From the NCBI GenBank assembly GCA_003281165.1, contig QCCT01000001.1, forward strand, positions 112,444-176,443: a DNA stretch of 64,000 bases, given 5' to 3'. Within the stretch, counting starts at the first letter, position 1. Every line of letters begins with the position of its first letter. The notes beneath the pieces were generated by a model. It was given only the letters and a program-made list of their open reading frames with translations, was not told the DNA's origin and searched no databases. Position numbers and translations under genes: made by a program. The DNA is from Prochlorococcus sp. AG-347-M18 (GTDB taxonomy: Bacteria; Cyanobacteriota; Cyanobacteriia; PCC-6307; Cyanobiaceae). Positions 31,499 through 41,161 of the stretch are shown here, piece after piece.

Positions 31499-32959
31499 AT
31501 GAAACTTCGATTAGTAGTAATAATACTATTATTGTCTTTATTAATTTTTTTTGGTTTCAAAAAAGTTTCTGCTAATAAAAATAAGGAACAAAGTACAAAT
31601 ATTGAGAACCTAAATATCTTAAAATATATACCTGAATACAATAAATTATTATTTATTTCAAATTTAGATAGTTTTAATATTGTTGATAATAATGAAAAAG
31701 ATAAAAATCCAACAAACCAAGATAACTTAGTTTTAATAAGAGACTCTATATTAGATTACTTAGGTTTAGATCTAGGCAACAATAAATTAGAAGAAATATA
31801 TGATAATGAACTTATAATCTCAACTTTTGCTAATAATAAAAAACTTAAAGATGATATTTTAATTGTTTTTAAAATTAAGCCAGAAAAAACAATAGATGAT
31901 TTATTAAATTTGTCAAATAAAATTGATCAGGATGATGAAGTAATTTCAATTAATAGAGAAAACAAAATAAATTTCCTTAACTTTATATATCGGACCGAAG
32001 ATAATTATATAATTGCTTCTTCAGATAAAAAATTAATCAAAGATAGTATTAGCTCTAGTAAAAATTTTAAGAAAAAAAAATTTCAATATGAGGGAGAACT
32101 TGTTGGACTGAACAATGAAAAAAATATATTATTCACAAATAAATTTTTGGAAAGTAAATTTTTTAATAAAGAAATTTTTACTGAGAATAATGGTGATAAT
32201 ATTGCTACAACTTTTGACTTTAAAAATAAGCAACTAATTTTAAAATCATATTTACTAAATAATAAAAAAAATATTGATATTTTTAATTACGATAAGTTAA
32301 TTAATAAAGAGAATAGTAATGAAGATAATCCTGAAAATTTAATTTTTTGTGATATAAAAAATTTTGACAAAAATTTTAATCCCTTAATAAATGATTTTCA
32401 ACTCAGTTTTTTTGAAGAGTTTAATCAAAATAATAATCAAAACATTTTAATTCTCAATTCAAATAAAGATTGGCTTATTACGTTTGAAAAAAATAATGAA
32501 GATCAATTTGATTTGAGTGCTTTGAAAAAGCTAAAAGAGTTCAACAAATATACTTTGAAACAAAATGAAGATATTTATTCGATATATTCCAAAGATATTC
32601 TTGAAGAAAAAGACGATGTTATAAAACAATTATCTTTTGAAAATATCTATTCGATAGAATCAGGAGGTTTACAAATCATAAGTAATCATTTAATTGATGG
32701 TAAAGAATTTGAGAAAATATCAAAAAAATTTTTTAACCTAAAAAGTAATAAAGATAAATCTGCTTTTCTTTATTCAAAAGTTGATATCAAAGATGGTAAT
32801 TCTAATAAAATTGAATATTTTTCTAATTTGCAGGACCTTAATTTTCTAATTAAAAATATATTAAAAATAACGAATGAGGAATCGCTAGAAATCATAAGTC
32901 AGTCTATTCCTGAAAAAAATCCAATTATTTACAGAGAAACAATATTAAACATTCTTTAA
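31499..32959 (+). CDS. DUF3352-like cyanobacterial protein with N-terminal membrane anchor
   Basis: About 486 residues. A single hydrophobic segment at about 4-22 (LRLVVIILLLSLLIF) acts as an uncleaved anchor or signal, followed by a large soluble region very rich in Asn, Lys and Ile. The start of that region (LKYIPEYNKLLFISNLDSF) and its length resemble DUF3352, a cyanobacterial family of unknown function. The frame is open from a TTG at 31493, but ATG at 31499 is the likelier start. It probably faces the periplasm or lumen. Family assignment is moderate; the function is unknown. Confidence 0.75.
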   Translation: MKLRLVVIILLLSLLIFFGFKKVSANKNKEQSTNIENLNILKYIPEYNKLLFISNLDSFNIVDNNEKDKNPTNQDNLVLIRDSILDYLGLDLGNNKLEEIYDNELIISTFANNKKLKDDILIVFKIKPEKTIDDLLNLSNKIDQDDEVISINRENKINFLNFIYRTEDNYIIASSDKKLIKDSISSSKNFKKKKFQYEGELVGLNNEKNILFTNKFLESKFFNKEIFTENNGDNIATTFDFKNKQLILKSYLLNNKKNIDIFNYDKLINKENSNEDNPENLIFCDIKNFDKNFNPLINDFQLSFFEEFNQNNNQNILILNSNKDWLITFEKNNEDQFDLSALKKLKEFNKYTLKQNEDIYSIYSKDILEEKDDVIKQLSFENIYSIESGGLQIISNHLIDGKEFEKISKKFFNLKSNKDKSAFLYSKVDIKDGNSNKIEYFSNLQDLNFLIKNILKITNEESLEIISQSIPEKNPIIYRETILNIL

Positions 32960-33085
32960 ATTAATTTTATTCAAACAAGCTTTAAAAACAATGATTTTAA
33001 TTTTTTGCGAAGTTAATATCTTGTGGTTAATTAAAAATTATTTGACTATCTTTAATCTATAAGTATTTGATATTGAATTAAGCAA

Positions 33086-34231
33086 TTGGACAGTAACAAA
33101 CTAATTTTAAAACCTGGATTAGAGGGTGTCCCAGTTACTAATTCATCTATATGTGATATTGACGGCAACAAAGGTAAATTATTGTACAGAGGCTATTCCA
33201 TTGAGGAACTATCCAAAAAAAGCAGTTTTTTAGAAACTGCTTACCTATTGATTTGGGGTGAATTGCCCACAGCTATTCAACTAAGAGATTTCGAACAAGA
33301 AGTTCAGATGCATCGAAGGTTAAGTTTTAGAGTCAGAGATATGATGAAATGTTTCCCTGCAACTGGTCATCCTATGGATGCGCTTCAATCTAGTGCGGCT
33401 TCTTTGGGGCTCTTCTATTCGCGTAGAGCAATAGATGATCCTAATTACATCTACAACGCAGTCATAAGACTAATTGCAAAAATACCCACAATGATTGCAG
33501 CGTTTCAACTTATTAGAAAAGGACAAGACCCAATTCAACCTAGAGATGATCTAACTTACTCATCAAATTTTCTTTACATGTTGACTGAAAAAGAACAAGA
33601 TCCTATAGCCGCAAAAGTTTTTGATAGGTGCTTAATTCTGCATGCCGAACATAGTTTAAACGCAAGTACATTTAGCGCTAGAGTGACTGCAAGTACTCTT
33701 ACAGATCCATATGCTGTCATCGCCTCTGCAGTAGGAACCCTGGCTGGGCCATTGCATGGAGGAGCAAACGAGGATGTGATTGCTATGTTAGAAGAGATTA
33801 AAACCCCAGAAAATGCTGGGTCTTTTTTAGATAATGCAATAAAAAATAAAAGTAAGATAATGGGCTTCGGCCACAGAGAATATAAAGTTAAAGATCCCAG
33901 AGCAATAATTCTTCAAAAACTTGCAGAAGAACTTTTTATTAGATTTGGAGCAGATGAAATGTATGAAGTTGCTAAATCACTTGAGGCAGAGGCAATACCA
34001 AGACTTGGACCTAAGGGTATATTCCCTAACGTGGATTTTTATTCTGGTCTTGTTTATAGAAAACTTGGTATTCCTCGTGACTTATTTACTCCAATTTTTG
34101 CCATATCTAGAGTGGCTGGTTGGTTAGCTCATTGGAGAGAGCAACTTGGAGCAAATAGAATTTTCAGACCATCGCAAATCTATACAGGTTCAGCACCAAG
34201 AGATTGGATCAGCTTAGAAAGTAGAGAATAA
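33086..34231 (+). CDS. gltA: Citrate synthase
   Basis: It condenses oxaloacetate and acetyl-CoA to citrate. The first active-site histidine lies in GPLHGGANEDV, the second in GFGHREYKVKDPR, and the catalytic aspartate in NVDFYSGLVY. The 381-residue length matches the short Gram-positive-like type. The start is TTG at 33086, with no good upstream ATG. Marine picocyanobacteria run an incomplete or bypassed TCA route, so its main task is likely supplying 2-oxoglutarate for nitrogen assimilation. A 75-base gap separates it from ndhA. Confidence 0.97.
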   Translation: MDSNKLILKPGLEGVPVTNSSICDIDGNKGKLLYRGYSIEELSKKSSFLETAYLLIWGELPTAIQLRDFEQEVQMHRRLSFRVRDMMKCFPATGHPMDALQSSAASLGLFYSRRAIDDPNYIYNAVIRLIAKIPTMIAAFQLIRKGQDPIQPRDDLTYSSNFLYMLTEKEQDPIAAKVFDRCLILHAEHSLNASTFSARVTASTLTDPYAVIASAVGTLAGPLHGGANEDVIAMLEEIKTPENAGSFLDNAIKNKSKIMGFGHREYKVKDPRAIILQKLAEELFIRFGADEMYEVAKSLEAEAIPRLGPKGIFPNVDFYSGLVYRKLGIPRDLFTPIFAISRVAGWLAHWREQLGANRIFRPSQIYTGSAPRDWISLESRE

Positions 34232-34306
34232 TATTTGCAGCTTTTCATAAAAAACACACATATTGTTTGTGAAGAGTTAATCTATTAAGTAAATAACATA
34301 AAAATT

Positions 34307-35425
34307 TTGGAATACGGATTAGATCTCGAATATAGTTTTAATGAATTCTTAAAAGGTTTTGGCCTTTCCAGCGAAATCGCTCATATATTATGGCTCCCTC
34401 TTCCTATGCTTTTGGTTTTGGTAGCGGCAGTTGTTGGCGTTTTAGTAACAGTTTGGCTTGAAAGAAAAATATCTGCTGCTGCTCAACAAAGAATAGGTCC
34501 AGAATATGCTGGAGCGCTCGGCGTCCTCCAACCAATTGCAGATGGTCTTAAGTTACTTGTCAAAGAAGATATTATTCCTGCCAAAGCGGATGGGATTCTC
34601 TTCACTGCAGGACCTATATTAGTGCTTGTCCCAGTGATTCTGTCCTGGCTAATTGTTCCTTTTGGACAAAACCTTTTAATAAGTAACGTTGGTATTGGAA
34701 TTTTCCTATGGATTGCTTTAAGCAGTATTCAGCCAATTGGCCTTCTTATGAGCGGATACGCATCAAATAATAAGTATTCTTTATTAGGAGGTTTAAGAGC
34801 AGCGGCTCAATCAATAAGTTATGAAATTCCTTTAGCTTTATCTGTACTGGCTATCGTACTAATGACAAATTCTCTAAGTACTGTTGACATTGTCAACCAA
34901 CAAAGTGGTACTGGAATCCTAAGTTGGAATATATGGAGACAACCAGTTGGTTTTATAGTCTTTTGGATTTGTGCTCTTGCAGAATGTGAGAGACTTCCAT
35001 TTGACTTACCCGAAGCTGAAGAAGAATTAGTTGCGGGATATCAAACTGAATATGCAGGGATGAAATTCGCATTGTTCTACCTGGGTAGTTACATTAATTT
35101 AATTCTTTCCGCTTTATTAGTATCAATACTTTATTTGGGAGGATGGGGTTTTCCTATTCCAGTTGAATTAATAGCTAAGTTTCTTAATTTACCTATTAAT
35201 GCACCCTTTATTCAGGTTTTCACTGCATCAATAGGAATTGTAATGACTGTACTGAAAGCATATCTTTTAGTTTTTATTGCAATATTATTACGTTGGACAA
35301 CTCCTAGAGTAAGAATAGATCAACTCTTAGATCTAGGATGGAAGTTTCTTCTACCAATTTCTCTTGCTAATCTTTTGATAACAGCAGGATTAAAACTTGC
35401 TTTTCCGCAATTCTTTGGTGGTTAA
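34307..35425 (+). CDS. ndhA: NAD(P)H-quinone oxidoreductase subunit 1
   Basis: NuoH-type membrane subunit of NDH-1 forming the quinone entry region. About eight hydrophobic helices are visible. Conserved stretches are [21 protein letters not shown] near residues 45-65, [33 protein letters not shown] and [13 protein letters not shown]. Its 372 residues are standard. The start is TTG at 34307. It leads the run ndhA-ndhI-ndhG-ndhE, the conserved cyanobacterial and plastid order. Confidence 0.98.
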   Translation: MEYGLDLEYSFNEFLKGFGLSSEIAHILWLPLPMLLVLVAAVVGVLVTVWLERKISAAAQQRIGPEYAGALGVLQPIADGLKLLVKEDIIPAKADGILFTAGPILVLVPVILSWLIVPFGQNLLISNVGIGIFLWIALSSIQPIGLLMSGYASNNKYSLLGGLRAAAQSISYEIPLALSVLAIVLMTNSLSTVDIVNQQSGTGILSWNIWRQPVGFIVFWICALAECERLPFDLPEAEEELVAGYQTEYAGMKFALFYLGSYINLILSALLVSILYLGGWGFPIPVELIAKFLNLPINAPFIQVFTASIGIVMTVLKAYLLVFIAILLRWTTPRVRIDQLLDLGWKFLLPISLANLLITAGLKLAFPQFFGG

Positions 35426-35493
35426 ATTTAAGTAAAAATACTTAAATCCAAAATTATTCCACTAAAATAAAATAACTAAGTAAATTTTTCGAA

Positions 35494-36120
35494 ATGAACA
35501 ATTTCCTTCAACAAATAAATAGCTATATCAAAGAAGCATTTAATGCTGGCAAATACTTATACAATGGTATATCGGTAACTTTTGATCATCTTCGAAGAAG
35601 ACCTGTTACTGTTCAATATCCATATGAAAAATTAATACCTTCTGAAAGATATAGAGGAAGGATACATTATGAATTTGATAAATGTATTGCTTGTGAAGTT
35701 TGTGTGCGAGTATGTCCCATAAATCTCCCAGTAGTTGATTGGGTAATGAATAAAGAAACCAAAAAAAAGGAACTTAGAAATTATTCAATAGATTTTGGAG
35801 TTTGTATTTTTTGCGGAAATTGTGTTGAATATTGCCCAACTAATTGTCTGTCAATGACCGAAGAATATGAATTAGCTACTTTTGACAGACACAATTTAAA
35901 TTTTGATAATGTTGCACTTGGCAGACTACCCACAAATGTTACAACAGATCCTTCAGTTAAACCTCTAAGAGAACTTGCCTATCTTCCTAAAGGTGTCATG
36001 GACCCTCATGAAATCCCAGCTTCAGATGCAAGAGTTGGTAAATTACCTGAAGAAGTTTATGATTGGATGAGGCCTGAATCCAATGAAAATAAAGATAAAG
36101 TTTCTAATCCAACTAATTAA
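35494..36120 (+). CDS. ndhI: NAD(P)H-quinone oxidoreductase subunit I
   Basis: Ferredoxin-like subunit of NDH-1 carrying two [4Fe-4S] clusters that pass electrons towards quinone. The two cluster motifs are [12 protein letters not shown] and [12 protein letters not shown]. Its 208 residues agree with the cyanobacterial subunit, including an acidic C-terminal tail. It starts with ATG, 68 bases after ndhA and 12 before ndhG. Confidence 0.98.
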   Translation: MNNFLQQINSYIKEAFNAGKYLYNGISVTFDHLRRRPVTVQYPYEKLIPSERYRGRIHYEFDKCIACEVCVRVCPINLPVVDWVMNKETKKKELRNYSIDFGVCIFCGNCVEYCPTNCLSMTEEYELATFDRHNLNFDNVALGRLPTNVTTDPSVKPLRELAYLPKGVMDPHEIPASDARVGKLPEEVYDWMRPESNENKDKVSNPTN

Positions 36121-36132
36121 TTTCCATAATTT

Positions 36133-36732
36133 ATGTCCATTGCCATAACAACACAATTTATTTGTTTTACAGTTTTATCTTTAGTTGTCATTATTGGAGC
36201 GCTCGGTGTTGTGTTGCTCGAAAGTATCGTTTATTCAGCCTTTCTGCTTGGTGGAGTTTTCATGAGTGTTGCAGGATTATATCTTCTATTAAATGCAAGT
36301 TTTGTTGCTGCAGCTCAAGTTTTAGTTTATGTGGGTGCAGTGAATGTATTAATAATTTTTGCGATAATGCTAGTCAATAAAAAAGAAGATTTAAAGCCTA
36401 TCAATAACATTAAATCGAGAAGAGTTATATCAACATCGATATGTTTAACCCTTCTAAGCCTCTTAATAAGAGTTGATTTGACCAATGTATGGAGCCTATC
36501 AAGTCCTCAAAACTCTATTGGAGAAGAATCAACTATTAGGATTGGTGAACATCTTTTTAGTGATTATTTACTCCCATTTGAAGTTGCTTCAGTCTTACTT
36601 TTAATGGCAATGATTGGGGCTATTGTTTTAGCTAGGAGAGATGTAATGAGCAAAGATATTTCTACAGGACTACCTGTTGATCAAGAGTTAATTGAAAAAT
36701 CATCAGAACCATTACTTACAAATAAAAATTAA
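36133..36732 (+). CDS. ndhG: NAD(P)H-quinone oxidoreductase subunit 6
   Basis: NuoJ-type membrane subunit of NDH-1 with about five helices. The conserved helix AAQVLVYVGAVNVLIIFAIML and the late helix VASVLLLMAMIGAIVLA identify it. Its 199 residues are standard. It lies between ndhI and ndhE. A frame-shifted 72-residue ORF inside it (36162-36380) is a shadow. Confidence 0.97.
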   Translation: MSIAITTQFICFTVLSLVVIIGALGVVLLESIVYSAFLLGGVFMSVAGLYLLLNASFVAAAQVLVYVGAVNVLIIFAIMLVNKKEDLKPINNIKSRRVISTSICLTLLSLLIRVDLTNVWSLSSPQNSIGEESTIRIGEHLFSDYLLPFEVASVLLLMAMIGAIVLARRDVMSKDISTGLPVDQELIEKSSEPLLTNKN

Positions 36733-36750
36733 CCTTTTGAGTTTCTTATT

Positions 36751-37071
36751 ATGAATTTAGAATCAATTCCTCTTCAAGCTTTTTTAATAGTTTCTTCAGC
36801 ACTATTTTGTATTGGTATTTGGGGATTATTAAATAGCAGAAATGCAGTCAGAGTTCTTATGAGCATTGAATTAATGCTCAATGCTGTAAATATAAACTTG
36901 ATGACGTTTTCTTCCTATATTGATAATAATTTAATTCAAGGACAAGTCTTTACAATTTTTGTGATTACTGTTGCTGCCGCAGAAGCAGCCGTTGGATTAG
37001 CTATATTGTTATCTCTTTATAGGAACAGGGTGACTGTAGATATGGAAAGTTTTAATTTATTAAAATGGTAA
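36751..37071 (+). CDS. ndhE: NAD(P)H-quinone oxidoreductase subunit 4L
   Basis: NuoK-type small membrane subunit of NDH-1 with three helices. The conserved glutamates sit in the SIELMLNAVN helix and in VAAAEAAVGLAI. Its 106 residues are standard. It closes the ndhA-I-G-E group. nadK starts 9 bases downstream on the same strand, so it may share the transcript, linking NADP supply to NDH-1 expression. Confidence 0.97.
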   Translation: MNLESIPLQAFLIVSSALFCIGIWGLLNSRNAVRVLMSIELMLNAVNINLMTFSSYIDNNLIQGQVFTIFVITVAAAEAAVGLAILLSLYRNRVTVDMESFNLLKW

Positions 37072-37080
37072 AAGCATTAA

Positions 37081-37992
37081 ATGAAACTTTCATTAGTGCT
37101 CATTGTATATCGTTCAGATAGTTCTATAGCTCAAGAGGCTTCAAAATTCTGTCAGGAAGTTCTTAAAGCAAAAAATATTAAATCAAACAGGATTGAAAGT
37201 GATTTTCATAAAGATGAAATTGAAAAATATTTTTCTAATTCAGAATCACAACCAAACATTGGCATAGTTCTTGGTGGAGATGGAACCTTCCTGAAATGTG
37301 CAAATGCATTAGCTGATTATGATATTCCTTTGTTGAGCATTAATATTGGAGGTAATTTGGGGTTTCTTACTCAGGAGAAAGAATTTTTATTTGACAAATC
37401 TTTTATTGAAATCCTTGTAAACGAAGAATATTTAATTGACTTTCGTAATAGATTAAATTGCAATGTTTGTATTGAGGGGACAAGTTCTGAGAAAAAAATC
37501 ACAAAAAGCTATAACGCCTTAAATGATTTTTATTTTAAATCCGTTGAAGAAGATATTTCTCCGACCAACCAAATACAAATTGAAATAGATAATGAGAAAG
37601 TAAATGAATATAAAGGTGATGGATTGATTGTAGCTACAACTACTGGTTCAACAGCCTACTCAATGGCTGCAGGAGGTCCAATAGTACATCCAAGTATAGA
37701 TGGAATGATTATTAACCCTATATGCCCGATGAGTTTGGCTAGTAGACCAATCGTCATACCTAATACAAGTACGGTAATCATTAAGCCAGTAAAAAAAAGT
37801 AAAGGGGAAATTAAATTATGGACTGACGGTGCAAAATGTATGACCATTAAGGAAAATTATTATTGTGAGATCAAGAAAGGAAAATCACCCTGCAAAATAA
37901 TAAAGTTTAAAAAAAGCACAAGTTACTATAATACCTTAATAAAAAAACTAGATTGGAAAGGCGATTTGTCTCCAAAAAATTTCAAAAATTAA
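37081..37992 (+). CDS. nadK: NAD kinase
   Basis: ATP-dependent (or polyphosphate-dependent) phosphorylation of NAD to NADP. Signature stretches are [10 protein letters not shown] at about 64-73, [10 protein letters not shown], and the nucleotide-binding [16 protein letters not shown] followed by AGGPIVHP. Its 303 residues are standard. It follows ndhE by 9 bases, and its TAA is immediately followed by the ATG of the CYTH gene. Cyanobacteria commonly have two NAD kinases; this is one of them. Confidence 0.96.
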   Translation: MKLSLVLIVYRSDSSIAQEASKFCQEVLKAKNIKSNRIESDFHKDEIEKYFSNSESQPNIGIVLGGDGTFLKCANALADYDIPLLSINIGGNLGFLTQEKEFLFDKSFIEILVNEEYLIDFRNRLNCNVCIEGTSSEKKITKSYNALNDFYFKSVEEDISPTNQIQIEIDNEKVNEYKGDGLIVATTTGSTAYSMAAGGPIVHPSIDGMIINPICPMSLASRPIVIPNTSTVIIKPVKKSKGEIKLWTDGAKCMTIKENYYCEIKKGKSPCKIIKFKKSTSYYNTLIKKLDWKGDLSPKNFKN

Positions 37993-38466
37993 ATGGCCTT
38001 TGAGATAGAAAGAAGATTTCTTTTAAAAAACGATAATTGGAAAGAATTCATAAATAAAAAAGTTTATATTGAACAAGGATATTTTTCCAAAAGTTTAGAT
38101 AGTTGGATTATTAGGGTAAGGCTTATAGACAAAAACTCTAAAATTACACTTAAAAAACATATCAAGGGTTTTACCAACTTTGAATTTGAATACTCCATTC
38201 CACGAAGCGATGCTGAAACAATAATGTCAAATCTTTCAAACAAAATTAAAAAAGATAGATACTTTCTAGAAATTGAAAAAAAATCTTGGATTATAGATTG
38301 CTTTAAAGAAAATAATTATCCACTTGAAATTGCAGAAATTGAACTTTCTAATGAAGAAGAAGATTTAATTCTTCCATCTTTCATTTCAAAAGAAATTACA
38401 GGGCTGACCCATTACTCCAATTTCAGTCTCGCTAACAATCCTTTTTCACGGTGGAAAGAAGACTAA
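37993..38466 (+). CDS. CYTH-domain protein (triphosphate tunnel metalloenzyme family)
   Basis: The N-terminal ExExR signature is visible as E4-I-E6-R-R. Further alternating charged strands follow, such as WIIRVRLIDKNSKITLKKH and PLEIAEIEL, as expected for the eight-stranded tunnel. Its 157 residues match stand-alone bacterial CYTH proteins, several of which are inorganic triphosphatases. It begins directly after the nadK stop, so the two are almost certainly co-translated. The substrate is not known here. Confidence 0.88.
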   Translation: MAFEIERRFLLKNDNWKEFINKKVYIEQGYFSKSLDSWIIRVRLIDKNSKITLKKHIKGFTNFEFEYSIPRSDAETIMSNLSNKIKKDRYFLEIEKKSWIIDCFKENNYPLEIAEIELSNEEEDLILPSFISKEITGLTHYSNFSLANNPFSRWKED

Positions 38467-38553
38467 ATAACAACTTTCAAAAGTAGCTAGTCAAAAGAGC
38501 CACTCTTCCTTTATATTTTCTTTATATTTAAGCTTAGTAATTATTTTCTTCAG

Positions 38554-38742
38554 ATGTATGGTCTTTATGACAAAGAAGGAATATTGAGGTTTGTTGATTC
38601 AGACAAAGATGCATGTATTGCATATGCTGAACTTTTCGAATTAAGTTCTACGAATTATTGTTTAATGAATTTGGCTAATGATACAAAAAAAGTAAAAGGC
38701 AAAACTAATCTTGATCAGAATCTGGGAGTGAACAACAATTAA
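38554..38742 (+). CDS. Small hypothetical protein (62 residues)
   Basis: A short acidic protein starting MYGLYDKEGILRFVDSD, with a compact predicted mixed alpha/beta core and a polar Asn/Lys-rich tail. It has no membrane segment or metal motif. The reading frame uses codons like its neighbours and starts with ATG behind an A/T-rich leader. Its last 38 bases overlap, tail to tail, the PedR-like gene. I believe similar short proteins occur in other marine picocyanobacteria, but I cannot name a family. Confidence 0.6.
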   Translation: MYGLYDKEGILRFVDSDKDACIAYAELFELSSTNYCLMNLANDTKKVKGKTNLDQNLGVNNN

Positions 38743-38983
38743 ATCCATCTCTACAAATCTTTCCGTTGTCCATTGCCCAATTCAAAAGTGCTACTCTATT
38801 TTTAGAACCAGTTTTTGTAAACATATTACTTACATGATTATCGACAGTTCTTTTACTAATAGTTAGTTTTACAGCAATTTCTTGATTTGTAAGCCCATCA
38901 GCTACGAGATCAATGATTTCCATCTCTCTTGTTGAGAGGCCCATCATATCAATGTTGTTTACTTCTTCTTCAACCATTTGCAT
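38705..38983 (-). CDS. PedR-like small LuxR-type transcription regulator
   Basis: A 92-residue protein that is almost entirely a LuxR/GerE helix-turn-helix (LSTREMEIIDLVADGLTNQEIA then KRTVDNHVSNMF). There is no receiver domain. Size and domain resemble PedR (Ssl0564) of Synechocystis, a regulator that responds to photosynthetic electron transport through thioredoxin. Its C-terminal tail holds three cysteines (CRDGFNCC), which could serve redox sensing. Orthology to PedR is a reasoned guess. It diverges from metF. Confidence 0.8.
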   Translation of the reverse strand: MQMVEEEVNNIDMMGLSTREMEIIDLVADGLTNQEIAVKLTISKRTVDNHVSNMFTKTGSKNRVALLNWAMDNGKICRDGFNCCSLPDSDQD

Positions 38984-39060
38984 TTAAACAGTTCCTTTTT
39001 TATATTAATTAAGTTTAGCAATCTCAGTACACTTGTTAACCAAGTAGGAAACAAAAGCAA

Positions 39061-39951
39061 TTGAAATCGAAACTTCAGCAGACTTTAGAAAAAAAATCTA
39101 AGGTAATAACGGCAGAATTAATGCCGCCAAGAGGAGGGAGCCCCATAAGATCTCTTAAGATAGCACAACTTTTGAAAGATAAGGTACATGCTGTTAACAT
39201 TACGGACGGAAGCAGAGCTGTAATGAGAATGTGCAGCCTGGCAATGTCCAAACTATTACTGGAAAATGGAGTAGAACCAGTAATGCAAATATCTTGCAGA
39301 GATCGTAATAAAATTGCTTTACAATCAGACATTCTGGGAGCAAATGCTTTAGGAATTAGAAACATTTTATGCATTACTGGTGATTCAGTAAAAGCAGGGG
39401 ATCAACAAGATGCTAAGGCAGTTCATGAGTTTGAGTCAGTTAGATTACTTCAACAAATTCAGGCCTTCAATAAAGGAAGTGATCCTACTCTAGGGGAACT
39501 TTCCGATAAAAAAACCTCTATTTTTGCAGGTGCTGCAGCTGATCCCAGTTGCAGGAATAAAAGAAGTTTAGAAAATAGAATGAGAAAGAAAAAAGAGGCT
39601 GGAGCTGGATTTATACAAACTCAAATGGTTATGGAAAAAGAAAACTTGATAGAATTTTGCGAAAAAATTAGCAACCCTCTTGAAATTCCTGTAATTGCAG
39701 GTGTATTTCTATTAAAGTCTTACAAAAACGCTCTCTTCATAAACAAATACGTTCCGGGCGCAAACATCCCTGAAAATATCTTAAACCGTCTTAAAGATGC
39801 TAAAGATCCTTTACAGGAAGGTATTAAAATTGCAGCTGAACAAGCTCATGATTTTATAAATATCGCAAATGGTGTTCATCTTATGGCCGTAAAGGCAGAG
39901 CATTTAATTCCTGAGATTCTTGAAAAAGCTAATCTTAGTCTGGAATATTAA
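39061..39951 (+). CDS. metF: Methylenetetrahydrofolate reductase
   Basis: Flavoenzyme reducing 5,10-methylene- to 5-methyl-tetrahydrofolate for methionine synthesis. Conserved parts are the catalytic glutamate in ITAELMPPRGG, NITDGSRA, the ILCITGDSVKAGDQ stretch, and AGAAADPSCRN with GAGFIQTQMV. Its 296 residues match bacterial MetF. The start is TTG at 39061. Its last 17 bases overlap the end of the next, opposite gene. Confidence 0.92.
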   Translation: MKSKLQQTLEKKSKVITAELMPPRGGSPIRSLKIAQLLKDKVHAVNITDGSRAVMRMCSLAMSKLLLENGVEPVMQISCRDRNKIALQSDILGANALGIRNILCITGDSVKAGDQQDAKAVHEFESVRLLQQIQAFNKGSDPTLGELSDKKTSIFAGAAADPSCRNKRSLENRMRKKKEAGAGFIQTQMVMEKENLIEFCEKISNPLEIPVIAGVFLLKSYKNALFINKYVPGANIPENILNRLKDAKDPLQEGIKIAAEQAHDFINIANGVHLMAVKAEHLIPEILEKANLSLEY

Positions 39952-41113
39952 TCAAATCAGTACCTAACAATTCCGCCATTGCCTTTTGCTGTGGAGATGG
40001 CTCAGTCAAATCAGATCTTCTTGAATCAGTTATCAACCAATCCAGAGATGCATCTTGCAAATCAAAGTGATCTCCATTTTTACCGACACAATATTTACCA
40101 AAAACTAACTTATCCATAAGTCTTACACCTTTACCAATTTTAGAATAATCAAAAATAATTGAATTATCTATAGTTGCTCCCTCGCAAATGCAACAACTTG
40201 GTCCAATCATAGAAGGGCCAATAATAGTTGCTCCATCTTCGATCCTAGTCATACCTCCTATATAAACCGGCCCAGTGATATTAACCTTTTCCCAGTCAGC
40301 CGCAACATTTAAACCGGTAAAAACTCCTGGTTTTATTTCCTTACCTGGTATTTGCACTTGTCTTACCTTGCCTTGCAATACATTTCTAATAGCACTCCAA
40401 TAATCAGGAACTTTACCAATATCTACCCATTCAAAATCCATTGGTAATGCAAAAAATGGTAAATCCATTTCAACAAGTTTAGGAAAAAGATCAGCTCCAA
40501 TGTCAAACTTCTCTGCTGAAGGTATATAATCAAAAATTTCAGGTTCGAAAAGATAAATTCCAGTATTTATACAGTCACTTAAAGCTTGATCAACTGCTGG
40601 CTTTTCCTGAAAAGCCTTTATACGGCCGTTTTCATCAGAAACTACGACACCGTAACTTGATACTTGATCTTTAGTTACCTTCTTCGTTATTAAGCTCGCA
40701 ATAGCTCCTTTCTGCTTATGTTTTTTAACAGCTTGAGTTAAATCTAAATCAACTAAAGCATCACCACATAAAACGACAAAAGTTTCATCAAAGAAATTTT
40801 GAAAATCCTGAATTTTTTTTAATCCTCCTGCGGATCCCAAAGCATCACCTATTAATTCTCCATCTTCAATTCTTCCTTCAAAGCTATAAGCAATTTCTAC
40901 TCCAAATCTTTGCCCATCCCTAAAATAATTTTCAATTTCTTCAGCAAGATGAGAAACATTTACCATTATTTCCTTAAAGTTATGTTCTCTTAAAAGTTCC
41001 AAGAGAAACTCCATAACAGGTTTTTGCAAAATCGGAATCATCGGTTTCGGAATTACATGCGTAATAGGCTGAACACGTGTACCCTTACCTGCAGCAAGTA
41101 TCATTGCCTTCAT
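39935..41113 (-). CDS. Sugar-phosphate nucleotidyltransferase (mannose-1-phosphate guanylyltransferase-like)
   Basis: An NTP transferase domain covers about residues 1-235, with the activated loop LAAGKGTRVQP, PKPM, the metal aspartate in CGDALVD and VDIGKVPDYW. A left-handed beta-helix of hexapeptide repeats follows (about 250-340). This layout fits GDP-mannose or dTDP/UDP-glucose pyrophosphorylases feeding surface polysaccharide synthesis. Length of 392 lacks the C-terminal phosphomannomutase domain seen in some cyanobacterial relatives. The nucleotide and sugar cannot be decided from sequence. Confidence 0.85.
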   Translation of the reverse strand: MKAMILAAGKGTRVQPITHVIPKPMIPILQKPVMEFLLELLREHNFKEIMVNVSHLAEEIENYFRDGQRFGVEIAYSFEGRIEDGELIGDALGSAGGLKKIQDFQNFFDETFVVLCGDALVDLDLTQAVKKHKQKGAIASLITKKVTKDQVSSYGVVVSDENGRIKAFQEKPAVDQALSDCINTGIYLFEPEIFDYIPSAEKFDIGADLFPKLVEMDLPFFALPMDFEWVDIGKVPDYWSAIRNVLQGKVRQVQIPGKEIKPGVFTGLNVAADWEKVNITGPVYIGGMTRIEDGATIIGPSMIGPSCCICEGATIDNSIIFDYSKIGKGVRLMDKLVFGKYCVGKNGDHFDLQDASLDWLITDSRRSDLTEPSPQQKAMAELLGTDLINIPD

Positions 41114-41161
41114 GAATTCAAAACCTCTTTTTAAAGATTATACGTTATTACTAATAGGCTC

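Noticed and set aside
38495..38507. AAGAG-CCA-CTCTT hairpin after the CYTH gene as a terminator
   Set aside because: Only a 5-bp stem with weak base pairs and no clean T-run, so not enough to call.
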